Source of the DNA: Planctomycetaceae bacterium
GTDB taxonomy: Bacteria > Planctomycetota > Planctomycetia > Pirellulales > Pirellulaceae
Length of the DNA stretch: 64,000 nucleotides
Assembly (NCBI GenBank): GCA_027487485.1
Contig: JAIYDN010000018.1
Span: forward strand, 124,001 to 188,000
Direction: 5' to 3'
Both the position numbers and the translations under genes were made by a program. This document shows positions 63,743 to 64,000 of the stretch, one piece after another. Numbering within the stretch: the stretch's first letter is position 1; every line of letters begins with the position of its first letter. The notes beneath the pieces are model-generated. The model saw only the letters and a list, made by a program, of their open reading frames with translations. It made no database searches and was not told the DNA's origin.

Positions 63743-64000
63743 ATGACTCAACGAACCCATACCAATCGACGTGATTTTCTAAAACAATCTGCTCTTGCTG
63801 GTTGCATGGCACCTTTGGTCGCACCCCTCGCCACCACGCAAGCTCGTAGCTTTCGAGCCAACGACAAACTGCGACTGGCCAGTATCGGTGTTGGAGGAAT
63901 GGGTGCGTCCGACTTGGCTTCGTTGAGCTCCCACGCTAAGGTCGAGGTGGTTGCGCTCTGCGACGTGGACAGCAACAACTTAGCAGCAGCCGCAGAAAGG
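63743..64000 (+). CDS. Gfo/Idh/MocA-family oxidoreductase with Tat signal, partial
   Basis: The first 86 residues of a gene that runs off the right edge. A Tat leader TNRRDFLKQSALAGCMAPLVAPLA is followed by KLRLASIGVGGMGASDLASLSS and VEVVALCDVDSNNLAAAAE, the NAD(P)-binding Rossmann start of the Gfo/Idh/MocA family. Planctomycetes export many such dehydrogenases; the sugar or inositol substrate cannot be judged from this part. Confidence 0.88.
   Translation, partial: MTQRTHTNRRDFLKQSALAGCMAPLVAPLATTQARSFRANDKLRLASIGVGGMGASDLASLSSHAKVEVVALCDVDSNNLAAAAER

Overview
The window looks like chromosomal DNA of a planctomycete, probably from the Pirellulales. This rests on gene content. It carries several planctomycete-typical families: secreted cytochrome c proteins with DUF1592/1588/1585 or DUF1549/1553 domains, each paired with a Tat-exported DUF1552 or DUF1501 protein; a DUF1559 pseudopilin-like protein; a BBP7-type outer-membrane protein; a DUF1080-cytochrome fusion; an HTTM protein; and a serine/threonine kinase fused to a sensor domain. 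Base composition is near 50% GC. No rRNA, tRNA, CRISPR array, prophage or transposase was recognised.

Layout. 1-3.6 kb: a DUF1080/cytochrome c gene cut by the left edge, then a vapBC toxin-antitoxin pair, then a CvpA-like membrane protein. The pair lies between two copies of the last 48 bases of the cvpA-like gene. 3.8-9.8 kb: nadA, a duplicated DMT-like permease, a 500-base gene-free stretch with a strong hairpin, recQ, and a DUF457 membrane hydrolase. 9.8-20 kb: a repeat-rich spacer, a 1030-residue TPR protein, an HTTM/partner pair, an orphan Flp pilin, an inositol-monophosphatase-like enzyme, a methyltransferase with a histone-like basic tail, and a GntP permease. 20-30 kb (plus strand): a secreted alpha/beta hydrolase, a Uma2 nuclease, a DUF1592/DUF1552 pair, then a secreted toroid-repeat protein, a radical SAM enzyme and a FAD halogenase-like oxidoreductase. 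30-40 kb: a large single-span protein, an S9 peptidase and a DUF1501/DUF1549-1553 pair. 40-46 kb: a DUF1559/lipoprotein/Kelch set and a zinc-ribbon membrane protein. 46-48.7 kb: an RNA-modification set of an MnmC(o)-like FAD oxidase, an MnmM/YtqB-like methyltransferase and a SpoU/TrmH methyltransferase. 48.7-64 kb: BBP7, a cytochrome-WD40 protein, a small Cys-rich secreted protein, a secretin-N-like protein without a barrel, a sugar transferase with a degenerate GGDEF-like N-terminus, a kinase with a periplasmic sensor, a DUF885 peptidase, a HAD acid phosphatase, and the start of a Gfo/Idh/MocA oxidoreductase.

How genes may work together. The oxidase and MnmM-like gene at 46-47.8 kb together supply the two activities that gamma-proteobacterial MnmC joins in one chain, so they probably finish mnm5(s2)U34 in tRNA. 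The secreted cytochrome/DUF pairs and the DUF1080 protein fit the exported degradation machinery usual in this phylum, but their substrates cannot be read here. The three genes at 26.4-30 kb may form a modification pathway of unknown product. Dispersed palindromes sit at gene ends and in spacers, two of them overlapping stop codons.
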